Under the pieces are notes generated by a model. That model made no database searches and was not told where the DNA came from. It saw only the letters and a list, made by a program, of their open reading frames with translations. The translations under genes were made by a program, and so were the position numbers. Of a stretch of 64,000 bases of DNA, positions 21,471 to 34,500 are shown in pieces. This DNA is from Diphasiastrum complanatum (Eukaryota; Streptophyta; Lycopodiopsida; Lycopodiales; Lycopodiaceae), in the NCBI GenBank assembly GCA_029204225.1, contig CM055108.1, forward strand, positions 22,246,326 through 22,310,325, read 5' to 3'. How positions within the stretch are numbered: the stretch's first letter is position 1; each line of letters opens with the position of its first letter.

Positions 21471-24400
21471 CTAAAAGAAAAGTATATGTTGTGAGCACAG
21501 CAAAAATGAAAACACCCATCAAAAAGCAATTCTGTTACTATACCGACCTTTGGAGTAAAAGCATAAAATCAGGGTAGGAGACAAGTTGGGAAAACTGAAC
21601 AAACAAGCAGCATTAATTGCAGAAAGTTATTGCTTGAAGCTTTGAAGCTTGCTCAAAAATAAAAGCCAAATGTATACTAGCCTGATTGACTATAAGCCTC
21701 TGTAGAAAAGCAAAGAACATAGCACATCTGGGGGAGTCAAACTATGAGGCAGTACCAAACTTATAAGGAGATTTTATAGACGTTTTATAGAAGGCACCCA
21801 CTTCTACTTTTCCAGAGCAGGAGACATTCAAACACAAATAAATTCAAGTAGGCATCTTCCTGGATCAAGATGGGTATGTGATCTTGCAGAAGGGGCATGA
21901 GATCTCAAGTCACTAGCATCATCACACCACCAATTAGAAAGGGGGTTGACTCAGAAGCATGAAGAATACCACAAACTGTGCCAGGCTATTAATACATCCA
22001 CTGACGCCAGTGAGTAATTAAGTACATGATTTTACATTTCCACTGTTTAGTTTCAGTAGACATGGTAAGGCATCATGAACTGACTGGGAATTTCCACCTT
22101 GCCGATTAGATCTCATAGAAGTTCAGACTAGACGTTATACATCAGAGGCGTCCCTTAGTTTGTGAACCAGGATTTTTGGGATAAGGACCTGATACAAATG
22201 CAAATGGGAGGCAGACAGAGGCTCTTACAAGAAGCAAAAGTTAAGGACTGTCAGCGATGGACGAAAAATTGTTTGAGATGTGAAAGTTTGTTGGTCACAC
22301 ACTAAAGTGTTCTAGGAGATTGCACAGTTCTTTGAATGAATGTTGAACACACTGAAGGGTTCAAAGGCTATTCCACAGTCCTTGGAGATCCATTCGCTCC
22401 ATGCAAGCGGGCCACATGTGAACTCTACTCAGTTCTCTTAGAAAGTCCAATATCCCATGTCACATTTCATCAACTAGAATATTGGTCCTCATGGACACAC
22501 GTATGGTGCAGTTGGTCAAGCTTATATAAGCCATGGCATGACAAAAAACCTCTTTTTGTCATGTATGAATCTATCTTAAAGACAACCATTTTGACCCCTA
22601 TAGAGGCTTTCCATGCTATCTTCCATCACAGATATGTTGATTTGTCTCCAATAGTAATTTCTCCCCTTTAACAGAAAAGGGCGTTGTGATCATTTAGGTC
22701 ACATTTATTGCATGAAATCTTTGATAATTATTCTACAGCATGTCGTCATGCCATATCCCATAACATTTGGGATAATTTCTCTTCTGACAACAAGGTCAAG
22801 TTGGGTGTAACATGCACCTTCTTGGCACACTTCAGCAATCAATCATATTGCATAGAGAGTGGTGCTGCATTGTGTGTTTAGCCATCTAAAATGGCCTGAT
22901 AACAATGTTCATCTTTATGTGCTTACGTGTGCAAATCCTCATGATGGCAAACACACTATGCTGAACCTCCTCTTCTTAATCCACTCCAGAAACCCCCTCG
23001 CAGACTGTTAGGTCTTCCTTGGACTCCATGCTTCTCTCCTCACCAATAGTTGGGGGCCCAACAATTTGCTGTTGCTCATGCATCTTTTCTAATCCCCATC
23101 CAGGTCGCATCCCTCCACAAGATTTCAAAGGCCAACTAACCAATTATTACTGATAGCTAAATCCGAGCTTGGAGCTCATACAAGGAAATAATGTCAATGC
23201 TTGATCCTACCATCAAATGATGTCCTACTTATACCACCATAAGGCCACCTCTAGAAACTAGCAGGTAGAGAGGGATACTGTTATGAACTGAATCACAATT
23301 ATTGGCATCAAATAAAGAACAAAAGAGAGCATCCACAAAGCAATCTCCAACTAAGAAAACCTAATGAAAGACAATGATTGACTACTTTTAATACACACTT
23401 TGATTTACTTTTCCGTTTTCATACAACTAGATCTTCAAATATCTCAGCCCAGCATCTTTTCTTATCACTGAACTTAGAGAGGCATTCACTGCCACATAAG
23501 CGTCAATTATACAACAAGGTATAATGGCTAATGTGGGCATCCATGCCCAGACAAGGATCACATGCATGTAAGATAGACAGACTTGGATAATCCAAAAGCT
23601 TCACCATTTCTGACACATGTAATCTGCCATTGTTTCCAAAATTTGAGGACTATCTAATCATGAAAACTTCAAACAAAATAAGAAAATTCAGGTAGTTCAA
23701 TGATGTCCTTATCGGATCCATAGTCAACTCCTTCACAAAAACCAATGGACATGTTTCTATACACAGTTGTCGATCATAACCTCCAACATGGTGTCAGCTT
23801 GCTTCAAGGGAACAATTTCTGTTTGGCTAAGTCTACGGATGAAACATAAGAGCAAAAATGGTCTTCACACCAACCTGAGTTAGTAGATCAATTGAACGTC
23901 GTAAAAGTCTTGCCACATCTCCCTCATCCATCCCGCAATCCATCATCAGCTCCTTCCAATTTACTCCTAGAGCCCATGCTTCCACCAAACCAGAAAATTG
24001 GGAATCCAGCTCACAAGGAAACTGAAAACGACCCATAAAGTTACACAAAGATTATAAATCATCATACTGCATTTAAAAGTAATGAAAAGATGCTTACAAA
24101 CAAGTAAATTCAAGTCTATTTCATCGGCTTCACTCAAAGTGAAAAAAGGAAATAATCTACAAATCAAAGAATATAGTTTTGAATATACATAGTTTAAAAA
24201 AAAAGTGGCAAGATTACAAACCTCGACTCCATTCTTAGTCTGTAACTCCAAAAGCCACTGCCTCTTTGATTCAATGCACTTGATCCAAGATGTAACCACA
24301 TTGGATGGCTCATAGAGAATGCTATTGGACACAACGTTGTGACACTTAGAATTCCATGCTGAAAGCCAAGCATGAAGAAAAGATGGTCGTAGAAATTGAA

Positions 24401-27400
24401 TAAATCATTGCAAACAGAACCTTACATCACTTCCAACTTCACTACAATAAAAAGTGATTTTCATGTATTAAACCAAAGCTAAAATAATAAAATCCTGTAT
24501 TGCCTTGTAAGTACTACTTATGCACCAAATGTCGTCAGAGCAAAAGAAATACCTGATATAACAAGGTACATTATGTAATATATTTGAAAGTTAGGGTCAA
24601 GTACATCTTGTAACAAGTTACCTGGACCCAGCATCTGGGCGAACTTTTGTCCCTTCACCCACCAATGTTCCACAAATTGCCGCAAGCTCTGCGGGCTTCA
24701 ATGCATTGAGATTCTCAGTGCTCAATGCCACAGCCAACCACAACTCATTCACACCCCGTATAGCCAATGCTGACACGCCTAATGGAAGCAACTCATTTGA
24801 TTCTGAATCTATTGCACCTGCAGCCTGTAGAACCTGCACCACCTGCACAAAGTAGTGTCTTAAGCTGTTTGGTGTAACAGGTTTGTTAACAAAAGGAGAT
24901 CTAGACCTTGAACATAAAAAGAGAACAAATATGCATAAAGTGATTGTCAACTCTTCAGTTGGTGCATATGCAACTTCAGTATCTTCTATATACTGAGTAT
25001 TACTGACAACAACGAAATTGACTTTTGGAGAGGGGAGAGTTACAGGCCAAATATTATGGACAAGAACATGTATCTATATGGAGCTTGGTCTTCACTAGTT
25101 ATTATTGGGCCCCTACAGACAGGCACAATCCTAGCCCTAACTTGTGTGCTCTCAGACAGTATCAATAGGCCTTAACAACACACTTTTCAGTGGGTGATTG
25201 ACAAGATGCTTAGGTCTTCATTCAGTTAGCTCAATCTAGCAACAGTTGGTTCAGTTAGATCAACATGTTACTTGACGAGACATTGTTGTCCAGTTGATTA
25301 TGATTGTTCCATAGTTTATCAAATATATTTGCATTCTCCTCTCCGTTGTCTATGTTTTGATGTCATGTGGTGCTCATAACTGTGCATAGTATGTTAAGCA
25401 TGCACCAATCGAAAAAGCAAACAATGGTAATAAGTTTAGATTTTAAAAGAACATTTTTGAGTTTACCTGTAAAAATTCCTTCCAGCCTGAAGGCTGCATC
25501 TGCTTGATGCGTTGCTCAATACGAGAAACTTTTGCTTTCATCCGAGCAATTTTCTGCTTGCGCATGTTTTTCAAGTCACACAGCAAGTCATACATTTTAT
25601 AACCTTCAGTCTCTTCAAACTTTTGTCTCCGTTTTGCCAACAGGTTTTTTGCCTTTACGAACATTTTTTGGGCTGCAAGATGTTCCTCTGAGACCTGTAA
25701 ATGTGGAAAGCATCTGTTGAAAAGATCATAGAAGGCTTGCTGTTTATAAAGCAACAAAAAGTTTCTCTCTGACACTCATGAACATTTTCAGTTTACAACA
25801 AGTTTTTACAGGGTACATGTGAACTTGATGCAAATAATGTTCTTTACAAGAAACATATTCTGTTAGAATGTAATTAAAATAGTCTAAGAGAGAGAGCACA
25901 AGTAAGCAGATTCTTGATACACGATTCATAAATAGATTAGTAGCTATATAATATGTTTTAAATTGCAGGAAAAAAAAATTCTTGGGTGTGAACAATAGAC
26001 TAATGAGGCATGCACAACACCTGATAGTCTTCTGTAAGATCGCTAAGTACAGGGAGCTTTCTGCTGAAAGGTAATGTTTCCGAAGAGCCTTCTGAATGCC
26101 AAACACTTGCTTGGGCATCTGTTCCTGTTCTGCCAACTTTTCGCCAAGACTGAGTTTTCAACCAGAACTTATCTTTTAAGATTAAACTTGAGGATTTAAG
26201 TTCCAAATGTCCCAGATCTTCACTTGCAACATTTCTTGAAATGCTTTTCACTGATTTTGCCGTGAATAGATACCAGTTGTTATCTGCTCCAAGAGCTACA
26301 TAGTGGTGATAATGTAGGTTTGATTTCATTGTATCATCAGCTGGCTTTGACTGGGTAAAGTTTTCAGCATTCTCTTTCTCTTCTACTATATACTCTTGTC
26401 CCCAAACCTTTGAGCAATTTTCGCTGGTGGTATTTGCTAGGGCCTATCAGCAAAAGGATGTAACAGAAAAACCAGAGGCTTATTACGATTTGTAGATGAA
26501 GTTTCAGACTGAAAACCCATGGTTTGTTACCAATCCTAACATGTTAGTTGCTATAGAACAGATAAACATTAAAAAGGGCTAAATGATTTTAAAATTCAGC
26601 AATTTGCTATCCATCTTAGATATCAACACTTCTTAACGTTTCTGTGAGGTATGGTTATATTAAATAGTAATCAGAATCTCTGAGTCATTCCATAAACAAA
26701 AACAAGGACCAAGTGTACTAACATCTTGATTGAGTAAATGTGTCAAGGGATGTAATCAAAATTGGTCGAAAGCAACTGTAACAGATGGACAACAGCAGTA
26801 CAGATTTACTGGGCACAATGGTAGACAGGTCACGATTCACTTGGGACATTGCCAATGTTCTACCAATTACGAGTGAATGTACCAGCTCATAATCTCCTAA
26901 TGTAGTGATGGCATAAACATCATATAAAGAGATATTACAAAATGTCTACTACAAGAGATTTTCACATTATCAGAGTATAAGTACAAAATCTTCTTTTTAC
27001 GTTTTCAACTAGAGAGACAAATTATTCTACACATTTTACCATGCAGAAATATGTTGATGTTCTACTCATTCAACAGGATTCAATAGAAGATGAAAGGGTT
27101 TATGTGTTTGTGCACCATACACTCCAGAGAATATAGAGTGGAATAGGCCTTGAGTTTTATAGAATGCCCAAATTTTTTTGATACACCACGTGTCTAGCTT
27201 AAGCATTTTATTAAAAATTATTCAGTTTATACTGTTTTTCTCTATTATTTGTTTAGCACCAATGTTTATAGATGACATGATTTTTTAAGCTATACATGAA
27301 TGCAAGGCAAAACCGATCCTTCCTGCATCATAACAAAGCAAGAATCAAGCATCCAACATGTTATCTTAATTCACGAAGCTACATATACAGAAATCAAGCA

Positions 27401-28473
27401 CCGTTCTTTCACCAGATGAAAAGTGTAAAAGCCAAAAAATAACTCACAGAATTTCTGTAAAGGATGGACTTTGTGCCAGAAAAACGATCTAGACATAAGG
27501 CAGGAAGGAGGCACTCCTGATCTGTTGAACTATCAACATATGAGATACATATGTAAGATGAGTGTTCCTTTATGATTTCTTCCAAACGAGCTTGCATTGT
27601 TGCTGCTTCAAGTACCTCAAGTCTGTGTTTCTGCTTTAGTACCACACTCTCTGCTTCCTGACATCATAAACTAATTCAAATTTAACACCAGAAAACGGAA
27701 ACAAGGTGTTAACAAGAACAGCTCTAGCAGTAAGTATTTAGAATGAATTGTCCAAAGATAGAACTTAATCCATAAAAGAGAGTCAAAAGTTACAAACTAA
27801 TATTTACTAAACGACTATGGTCAGGAAGTGTTTTTAGTGATGAATAACAGGATAGAATAAGATTCTCAAATGGTCCATATCATCTGCCATGGAGTACAAA
27901 TTCACAGAAAGAAAATTGTTTTAAATACGAAGTGTATAACACTTGTAAACTCACACGAGACAATCTGAATGGTTATCGATTTGAAGATTGATGATATTAT
28001 ATTATTTAAGAGAGTCAGAGATGCCATTGAAGATGTTCTAATCATAGTTGCACCGCGATTCGCGAATCGCCATTCAGAATCGCGATCAGAATCGCGATCC
28101 CGATTCGCGATTCGGGATTTTCCCAGAATCGTGTAGAATCGAAATTTTTTTTTTTTTTTTTGAAATTTTTTTGTGCAATATGGGTATCAGATGAAAGCTC
28201 TGATCGAGGGGAGTATGATTGTGTAGTTTGCCGACTGTTTCAGGTGCAGGATGGTCCCTTTACGCTAAAGCTGCATCCCATATAAAAAAAAGAGAACACA
28301 TTGGGGCATTCCTAGTGAACATAGCAGGAATCTCCCTTTCTCTGATTCTCCCTCTCTCTATCTCTCTCTGATCACGATTCACAACAAACGGAACTAAAAC
28401 CATGCTGAACAAAAACCTAAGTGAATCATTCTGAACTTTAGCCTTAAATGAAACAATTTTTGACAAAACAACC

Positions 28474-28560
<87 letters not shown>

Positions 28561-31500
28561 ATAAATCATAAACCATAAAACCGAAGTTACTGAACTAAAA
28601 CCACAAAGAACAATACTGAATCACGACAATGCTGTGAATAGGATCATCATAATATATAATATCGGGCCACATGGCACCAAAAAGGGGTACAATGATGTTC
28701 CATGAACATAATGAAAACTATATAACTAAGGCTCGTCAGAGTCATGGTAGGATAAATCATCCGAATCTGTGGACTGCAGATCCCATGGGTCCGCAGATGA
28801 ATCGGAACTGGAGGGAGCCATATGTCGTGGTGTGGCCCTGGCTCTGCTGCGTGCTCTGGATCCCTGCTGCGTGCCCTGGCTCTGGACCACCCCCCTCTCC
28901 CTGCCTCTACCTCTGCCTCTGCCTCTGCCTCTCTCCCCTCCTCTGGCCCCCATCTGGCTGCCCCCAGCCCTGTGTCTACTCCGTCGTGCCTGTGTGTCAG
29001 GTGGCCGTAACCCTACGCCCTGGGATGGCCTTACCCACTGTGATGATGCCTGGCCGACAACTGCCTGTGATGCTCCACTCCTGTCTACAAAAAGAGTACT
29101 CAGCCCCCCCCTCCTAGAACCTCTAGGTCTCCCCCTAGGCCTACGTGCAGGAATGGCTGGCTCCTCCTCTGTCTCTGCATCAGGGTCCACCAGTAGGTCA
29201 GCCAGGTCATCCCCCTGTGCCTCCGCCCACATCTCCTCGTCCTCCTCTGTATCTCCCTCAACCCACTCCTCCTCCTCCACATAGTCTGCCCCGAGCATCT
29301 CTCCACCCTCCGAGACCTCGTCATCTCCCTCCTCAGCCCTCTCCCTCTGCCTCTCTGTCCTCCTCTGCCGCCGTAAAGCCCGTGCGTCAGCCTGTGCCTG
29401 TCTGTAGAGCTCTCTATGGATCTCATCATCCATCTCCTCCTGTGTGGGTGGTGCCCGAGGAGCAGCAGCTATCGAATCCACCAAGCAAGTGTCGGGGTCC
29501 ACCTGCAACAAAAAACAATACATTGTTGTTAGGCAGGTATTGTGCAACTCACTGCATATTTTGAAAGCAAATCAATTCACCAAAGCATACCAAGAAAAAA
29601 GGGGTGATGATGTGACTCACCTCGAGCATCTGACCCTCTCCTCGTGTGCGCCTCAGCATACGGCCATTGGTGTTCACAAACACCAACCGCCTACACTGCT
29701 CGATGGACAACCTGTTCCTCTTCTACGTGTGATACAAGGCCCAGGTGGTCCAATTCTGCTCACAAGCTCCTGCAGAACAGTCCTGTGCAAGGACTCTCTC
29801 AGCCAATCGCCTCAGGTCACCTATGCTGCGCCCGTGGATGCACCACCATGTAACGGGCCTCAGCTGATCCTCCCTAAGCCGACTCTGCTCTCCATCGAAA
29901 GGAAACTGGAAGCGCTCAAATGCGAGCAGCTGGCTTGCAATGTTGGCCAGCATCGGACCTATTGGCAAAAGGAAAAACATGGCACATGTAAGACCCCTCA
30001 AATTCAGACACTACCAATGAGTACAATACTGCAGTAACATTGCTACCAAATGATTTCTCACACGTACCTGGTCCGGGCCATACGCGCTCCGTGTACTCCA
30101 CCCATCCCCGGTGCAGCTCCGGATCGTCCCTCTCTCGTGTAGAGCACCACAAGGGGTGTAACATGTGGGCTACGGCGTGGATGGGTCGGTGGAAGTAGTC
30201 CCATCTGGCCTCCCAGATGCGTGAGATCTCGCGCCTCCTGCAGCAGACAAATTACAACAATCACTAAACCATAGCATAAAAGAAACGCATCAGACTCGAG
30301 TGAGAAACAACAAACTAGACACTGAAGAGTCATACCTATGCTCGTCCAAGGCTGACAACAGAATCCCCTCGCCGATGCGCTCCATGAACTCGTAAATGAG
30401 ACCGAGGGTGCACCCCTCACGGTCTACCAGACGCAGCACTCTGTAAATGGGTAGTAGGATCCCACTAATCTCCTCAGCAGCTCTCCAGAACTCGTCGCCG
30501 TACACAGTGGACTGGAAAAATGCCGAATGGGGGAGGTCTGTAAAGTCCCGGAAGGCCACGCTGGAAACCATCCGCCGCAATGCATCCTTCACCACCACCA
30601 ATCGCTCTAGCACCAAGAAGTAAAACGCAAAGCGTGTGGGTGCGGGCTTCTTCAGGTTTAGGGTGGAGAAGGTGCGGAACAGGGCCAACACACGCCTCTT
30701 CCTGGTGACAAAAGTGACCAGGCGCATGGCCGTAGAAGTGATCTGCAACACAAACACCCAGTAAAAAAGTTTAGACAGTAGTTGAGACGTGGTTAGCAGC
30801 ATCGAAGGAAGAAAGCATAGCAGATAGAACAAACTATACCTCTCTGATCCATGGAAGCGCACATAGGTCATGGATGAGCAAGTCTATGCAATGTGCAGCA
30901 CAGGGTGTCCACACAATGCTGGGGTGCTCCCTCATCATAATCTCGCCCATCTGCTTGCAGTTCGAGGCGTTGTCGGTGACAACCTGAACCACGTGCTCAT
31001 CTCCGATGTCAGCAATAACATCTCTAATGACCTCCCATATGAAATCGGCTGTGATGGCGTCACCACCTCGAGTGGCATCCACGCCACGTAGGAATACTGT
31101 GCCAAGCGGGCAAGAAACCAAGACATTGATGACGGATCGCCGACGAATGTCGGTCCATCCATCGCTCAGTATCGTGCATCCATACCTGTCGCAAAACACC
31201 CATTAGCTACATGCAAAAATTACGACACCAGTAAATCCTAAACACATGCAAAGAGATTACAAAGACAAGTTACTTACTGCTGCCAAGCTGAGCGAATGGA
31301 ACTCAACTCCCGCGTGATAGTCTCCTCCTCCTGACGAAGCAACCTGCCTCGTAGTGCCTCTCGCCTGGGAGGTGTCCATGTAGCATCCACGGCCGCCATC
31401 TGTGCACAGAACTCCCTGAACACCCAAGTGTCAGCAACAACAAAGGCAATGCCGCACTCATAAAAGAACTGGCCACACAGTCGAGTGCAACGGGCCTGCT

Positions 31501-34500
31501 GCTCTCTCTGCCAGCCGCATCGATCAAGGGTCTGCTGCCTGGGCCTAACCCCTCTCTGCTGAGCATGTGGTGCATCTGCTGCCGAGGAGGAGGGTCGAGA
31601 AGCACCCGTTGCTGCTGAACCAACATGCTCATCTGATGGTCCTGCTGCTGCTGCGGATGGAATTGAAGGTGCTCTACTGGGCCTTGCACCTGAACCATGC
31701 TCTGCCCGTGCTGTACTGGGCCCTGCAGCTGTACCATGCTCTGGCTGTGATGTACTGGGCCCTGCACCTGTACCATGCCCAACCCATGATGTACTACGCC
31801 CTGCAGCTATACCATGCCCTGCCCGTGATGTACTGGGCCCAATATCCATGGTAGGCCCTGCCTGTCTGCCTGTGAGCCCTCCTGCATGCCTACCTGTAGC
31901 TGCTCCTGCTACCTGTCCCTGTCTAGAACCCTGTGATGCAGTATCGGGCCCGTACATGGTAGACAACCTCTGCAGATCCTCATCAGAAATCCTGGGGCAA
32001 TCATATATGCCCAATGTCCGCCCATCTGGCCCTCTGACCCGCAGCAAGTGAGCCCTAACCCTGGTGAGTGATCCCGTGAAGTGACCACCGCAATGCAAGC
32101 ATCTCCATCTGCGGGTGCCTAAGCCATGGTGTGTGCCCACATCCCCGTCGGTAAGCTCAACCTCGGCCCAAAGGCCTCGGTCCCGCACTGGCATCGTATC
32201 AACACGACCCTAAACCTGCAAACAACCAACAATCAGGCAAACGTTCAGTAGAAAAAAAAATACATTGCATTGAACAACATTACCGAGCTCAAATAGAGCT
32301 CAAAATACCAGAGCATACATCAGAACGATTCCAGTTCACACATTATATCAAGTGCCAAAGAAGAACATGAGATTAGGGCGTGGGATAGAATAATTTCTGT
32401 ATGAGGGATAACAGGCGACTGACGTTAGCGTCGGAGTCCGTGCAGGCATAAAGGAGTGCAGTGTGGGCCGAAACCGCGCCCCTAGCAAATGTTTGCACGA
32501 TGGTCCACACCTAAACCCTAAAAAGTATGGAATCAGGGCATGAAAATTGAAATTTGTGATACGGACGTAGACGGGCGGAACGGAGGTCATAGGAGTCTGT
32601 GCAAGCATGTGGAAATGCATTCTAGGCTCAGACATCACCTCACTCGGTTTCCAACAAGCCATTCCGTGGAAATGGCCAAAATACACAAGCATTTGGAATG
32701 TGGTGTTCAAATCTCGCTAGGCGTGTCGTGACGGCTGAAACTGATGCTGTAAAAATCACTGTGGGCGTGAAGAAAGGTGGTCTAGAGCCAGACTACGCTC
32801 GATTTGGTTGCCTACAGCTCAATGTCAACAATTGCAAAAAATCAAGCCTACACTTACCAAATATCGAAATTTGGTCGTTTTGCTCTCCACGAAGCTCAGA
32901 CCCACCCGGCACCGTGCACACCAACTCCGTATCGTCGAGTAGATGCCTGCCAAGTATTCACTTGCGAAGATTGGACGCCCACGGCTCTCAGAAAAAAAAT
33001 TTGCCTCCTCCACTGCTGGCGCGGTTCTGTGCGCAAGGAGGAGGCCGAAAATCGGGTTTTTTTTTTTTTTTTTTTTTGCGATTCTGTCCACGATTCGCTG
33101 CAGCGAATCGCGAAGCTGGCGAATCGCGATTCGCTGCAACTATGGTTCTAATTATGTGACAAGAATTTATCTCCTCTATGTATAACTCCTAAGACAACAA
33201 GCCATTCAAGGAAAAAAGGGACAGTATATTTTGAACTATCTCTGATACAGAATTCAAACTTATGGGCTGCAAGAAAAGGTTACTCATGAGAAACATAATC
33301 AAGTGAAGATAATATATCCTTCTCAATTCAAATTTCAACTATTGCAAAAAATAACAGCAAACTCGTACAAAAGGGAAAAGCAGGCAGTGGCTAATAATTA
33401 TGCGATCAATAAATCAGAATGATGCATAATTTTCAACGATCACAGGCATAGGCAACGAAACAATCATGAAATCAAACAACAAAACTTACTACCTCAACAA
33501 GTTGTCTCAAGTCAGCATATTCTCGAAATTTTTCTTTCCCTATCTTCTCTTCGAGGAGCACATAATCATCAGCAGCAGAATTTTCATTCTCCAGTTTTTG
33601 AATGTCAAGTTGTAGCTTAGCTACTTTCTCCTTAGCTTTTACTCCAACTTCTCTTTCAAGATAGTTTCCAAAACTTTGCTCTACTAAAGCTCGAGCCTCG
33701 TCCAACGTTCGCCGTCGGCGAACATATGACTCTGACATTGAATCGTCAACATTTATAACTCTTGATCCCTGAGTTTTTAGACAACAGAAGCATGTCAGAA
33801 GACAGACCTAGCAGAAAGCCAATTGATTCAGAAGCACCTCTTCTTGATGCTCCAACCATTTTTCAGAGTGACTCCTAGTTTCTCCTATGAGCTTTCTCCT
33901 AGTTTGTCAACAGTTGAAGTTGCTGATACTTAATTTGGCTTATCTTCCTTTTGAAGGCTTACTCTTACCGCCAAGAGGTTTAGCGCCATGCCATAGGTTG
34001 CTGTAAACTGAGAGACAAGAGGGTCTGAACCAGCAAAAAGAAGCTTGCAGCATTCCTCTGCACCTTCAAATGGAGTCTGAACCACTACAACATGCCCTTG
34101 GTTGTCAATTCCCCTTCTACCAGCACGCCCAGCCATCTGCAGCATGGCATTTGCACTTAATAGCTTCAGCCCATTATCTCCCTTTTTACTTAGAGCTGAT
34201 AAAACAGTAGTTCTTGCAGGCATATTTATCCCTGCAGCTAGTGTTTCTGTTGCAAATATAACCTTCACAAGTCCTCTCTGAAAAAGTTCTTCAATGAAAG
34301 ATTTCCACAGTGGTAGGCAACCTGCGTGATGTGCTGCTACGCCTCTGAAAAGAAAATTGGTAGCTGATTCCCTAACAGCTTCTGGATGTTGCTTCCGAAA
34401 CTGTCTCAACGCTCCACGAACATCTTTCCTTTCTTTGTCCGAAAGCAACTGTATTTCCTGTTGGTAGTGAACTGCAGTATCACAGCCTCTGCGACTAAAA

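Larger units (their letters stand above)
19707..23874 (-). other. ISE2 last intron, 4.2 kb
   Basis: It contains two CT tracts (listed separately), a 26-bp tandem duplication and otherwise unassigned DNA. The phrase CAGCGATGGAC recurs near 20538, 20586 and 22253, which suggests a decayed repeat. The open frame at 22336-22671 (111 residues) has no recognised motif. I see no clear transposon ends. Confidence 0.6.
28726..32194 (-). pseudogene. hAT transposase, six exons, one in-frame stop
   Basis: Exons 31278-32194, 30840-31185, 30336-30742, 30068-30237, 29621-29958 and 28726-29502 join in phase through GT-AG introns (984 sense codons plus stop). Order: BED zinc finger (C32, C35, H49, C66), Gly/Ser/His-rich repeat linker, DUF659-type catalytic region (SDGWTD, D314; VTDNASNC, D377), and hAT C-terminal domain (VTWWCIHG, CEQNW with E680, KRNRL). 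An acidic then Arg-Gly-rich tail (GRGRGRGRGRE) follows. The three expected catalytic acids are present. It would cut and paste the element in the nucleus. Codon 692, between YHT and KRNRL, is TAG (29723-29725), removing about 290 residues. Everything else is intact, so inactivation looks recent or the stop is sometimes read through. Start chosen at the ATG before the BED finger. Confidence 0.88.
28043..33144 (-). mobile_element. Full-length hAT DNA transposon in ISE2 intron
   Basis: The element has terminal inverted repeats starting CATAGTTGCA at both ends. It is flanked by exact 8-bp duplications GTTCTAAT (28035-28042 and 33145-33152), the hallmark of hAT insertion. Length is 5102 bp. Both subterminal regions (about 28050-28140 and 33075-33140) are packed with CGCGATTCGCGAATCG-type words, likely transposase-binding repeats by analogy with other hATs. 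Inside is a six-exon BED/DUF659-type transposase gene on the minus strand. The insertion splits the intron between ISE2 exons 33493-33768 and 27448-27657 without touching splice sites. It accounts for about 5.1 of the 5.8 kb of that intron. Confidence 0.95.

Noticed and set aside
22336-22671. A 111-residue plus-strand frame in the ISE2 last intron
   Set aside because: No recognised motif, and nothing nearby suggests a nested gene. Left unassigned.
28769-29564. Long Pro/Ser-rich plus-strand frames
   Set aside because: Antisense shadows of the GC-rich last exon of the hAT transposase, which has splice signals and homology on the minus strand.
32698-33185. Overlapping frames at the right end of the hAT
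   Set aside because: They run through subterminal repeats and a T/A run (Phe or Lys stretches); no conserved sequence.
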